Shown: positions 5,331 through 5,831 of the stretch, in pieces
How the letters are laid out: each line of letters begins with the position of its first letter
Numbering within the stretch: the stretch's first letter is position 1
Origin: Bacteroidales bacterium
GTDB taxonomy: Bacteria > Bacteroidota > Bacteroidia > Bacteroidales > SM23-62
Assembly: GCA_016783865.1 (NCBI GenBank)
Contig: JADHVS010000266.1
Location: forward strand, 1-5,831
Length of the DNA: 5,831 bases
Direction of reading: 5' to 3'
Translations under genes and position numbers: made by a program
The notes under the pieces: model-generated
What the model saw: only the letters and a program-made list of their open reading frames with translations
Databases searched by the model: none
What the model was told of the DNA's origin: nothing

Positions 5331-5831
5331 CTAAACGTTCTTACTTCCGAAAATAGTAAGGAAAGTGTAGATAATAATCTGAAAATCAACAAACAAGGAC
5401 ATGTTTTGCATATAAAGCAGATCATAATCAAGCCGTTTAATCATTTCGTCTACATTTTCAGCGTATCCGTACTTAACCTGTCCCCATGAAGTGATTCCCG
5501 GCTTAACTTTGAGTAGGTGGATAAAGTGGGGGGCTTTTTCCACGATCTGGTCAATGTAGAATTGTCTTTCGGGTCTTGGTCCGACAAGCGTCATTTCACC
5601 TGTGAGCACATTAATAAAGTTTGGGATCTCATCAAGTTTTCTGTTTCTCATGAACTTGCCGAACGAAGTCAACCTGGCATCATTTTTTCTGGTAAGCTCG
5701 GGCCCGTTCTTCTCAGCGTCAAAATACATCGATCTGAATTTGAACAGGATAAATGGTTTACCGTTTTTGCCAATCCTTTCCTGCCTGTATAAAACGGGTC
5801 CTTTTGAACTGTTTTTAATACCTATTACAAG
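5331..5831 (-). CDS. Bacterial sugar transferase (polyprenyl-phosphate sugar phosphotransferase), C-terminal part
   Basis: The frame is open to the right edge, so the N-terminus is missing; 166 residues are visible. In order (numbered from the edge) they show GPVLYRQERIGKNGKPF (11-27), KFRSM (31-35), RKLDEIPNFINVLTGEM (64-80) with the Asp67-Glu68 catalytic dyad of the family, LVGPRPE (82-88) and VKPGITSWGQVKYGY (109-123). These are the hallmarks of Pfam Bact_transf, whose members transfer a sugar-1-phosphate from a nucleotide sugar to undecaprenyl phosphate at the inner leaflet of the cytoplasmic membrane, the first step of capsule, exopolysaccharide or O-antigen unit assembly. The GITSWGQVKYGYA variant is what I associate with Bacteroidetes members. 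Whether it is a small PglC-like form or has N-terminal membrane helices (WbaP-like) cannot be seen. The ATG at 5729 is internal. It may be the edge of a polysaccharide locus extending to the right. Confidence 0.95.
   Translation of the reverse strand, partial: LVIGIKNSSKGPVLYRQERIGKNGKPFILFKFRSMYFDAEKNGPELTRKNDARLTSFGKFMRNRKLDEIPNFINVLTGEMTLVGPRPERQFYIDQIVEKAPHFIHLLKVKPGITSWGQVKYGYAENVDEMIKRLDYDLLYMQNMSLFVDFQIIIYTFLTIFGSKNV

Noticed and set aside
5517..5792. Plus-strand open frame opposite the sugar transferase gene
   Set aside because: The minus strand carries unmistakable sugar transferase motifs over the same bases; the plus frame resembles nothing and is a shadow.
1..5831. Defence system, prophage, insertion sequence or tRNA-linked island
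   Set aside because: No transposase, integrase, nuclease-helicase pair, toxin-antitoxin pair or tRNA gene was seen on either strand; all the genes are housekeeping or envelope types.

Overview
The window reads as a chromosomal housekeeping stretch from a member of the Bacteroidota, probably a Bacteroidales-like lineage. The grounds are a DUF4294 protein (a family I know only from this phylum), a TrmH-family methylase with the MRKLKN start typical of Bacteroidetes copies, a SucC that closely matches the phylum's style, a sugar transferase with the Bacteroidetes-like PGITSWGQVKYGYA signature, A/T-rich leaders without clear Shine-Dalgarno sequences, and one good match to the Bacteroidetes -7 promoter element (TAnnTTTG).

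Layout, left to right: the 3' end of a TPR-repeat protein (+, cut by the window edge) ending in a strong intrinsic terminator; a REP-like nested palindrome; a TrmH/SpoU RNA methyltransferase (-); a divergent promoter region; succinyl-CoA ligase beta subunit sucC (+); an array of 7-bp repeats; two adjacent small CDGSH iron-sulfur protein genes (-); a secreted DUF4294 protein (+); an ElbB/DJ-1-superfamily glyoxalase-like protein (-); a second 7-bp-period repeat region with a 16-bp palindrome; the RNA 2',3'-cyclic phosphodiesterase thpR (+); and the C-terminal part of an exopolysaccharide/lipid-carrier sugar phosphotransferase (-), cut by the right edge.

Transcription direction flips at every unit (+ - + - + - + -), and only the two CDGSH genes can share a transcript. 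The genes therefore do not form one pathway: central metabolism (sucC), RNA modification or processing (trmH-like, thpR), Fe-S proteins, a carbonyl-detoxification-type protein (elbB) and envelope sugar chemistry sit side by side. No tRNA, rRNA, CRISPR array, transposase, phage gene or defence system is visible. The parts least explained by the genes are the intergenic repeats: a 66-bp nested palindrome that supplies the last codons and stop of the methylase gene, and two heptamer-period regions, each with units in both orientations. No gene-free stretch exceeds 300 bases; the longest, about 145 bases, lies between elbB and thpR.
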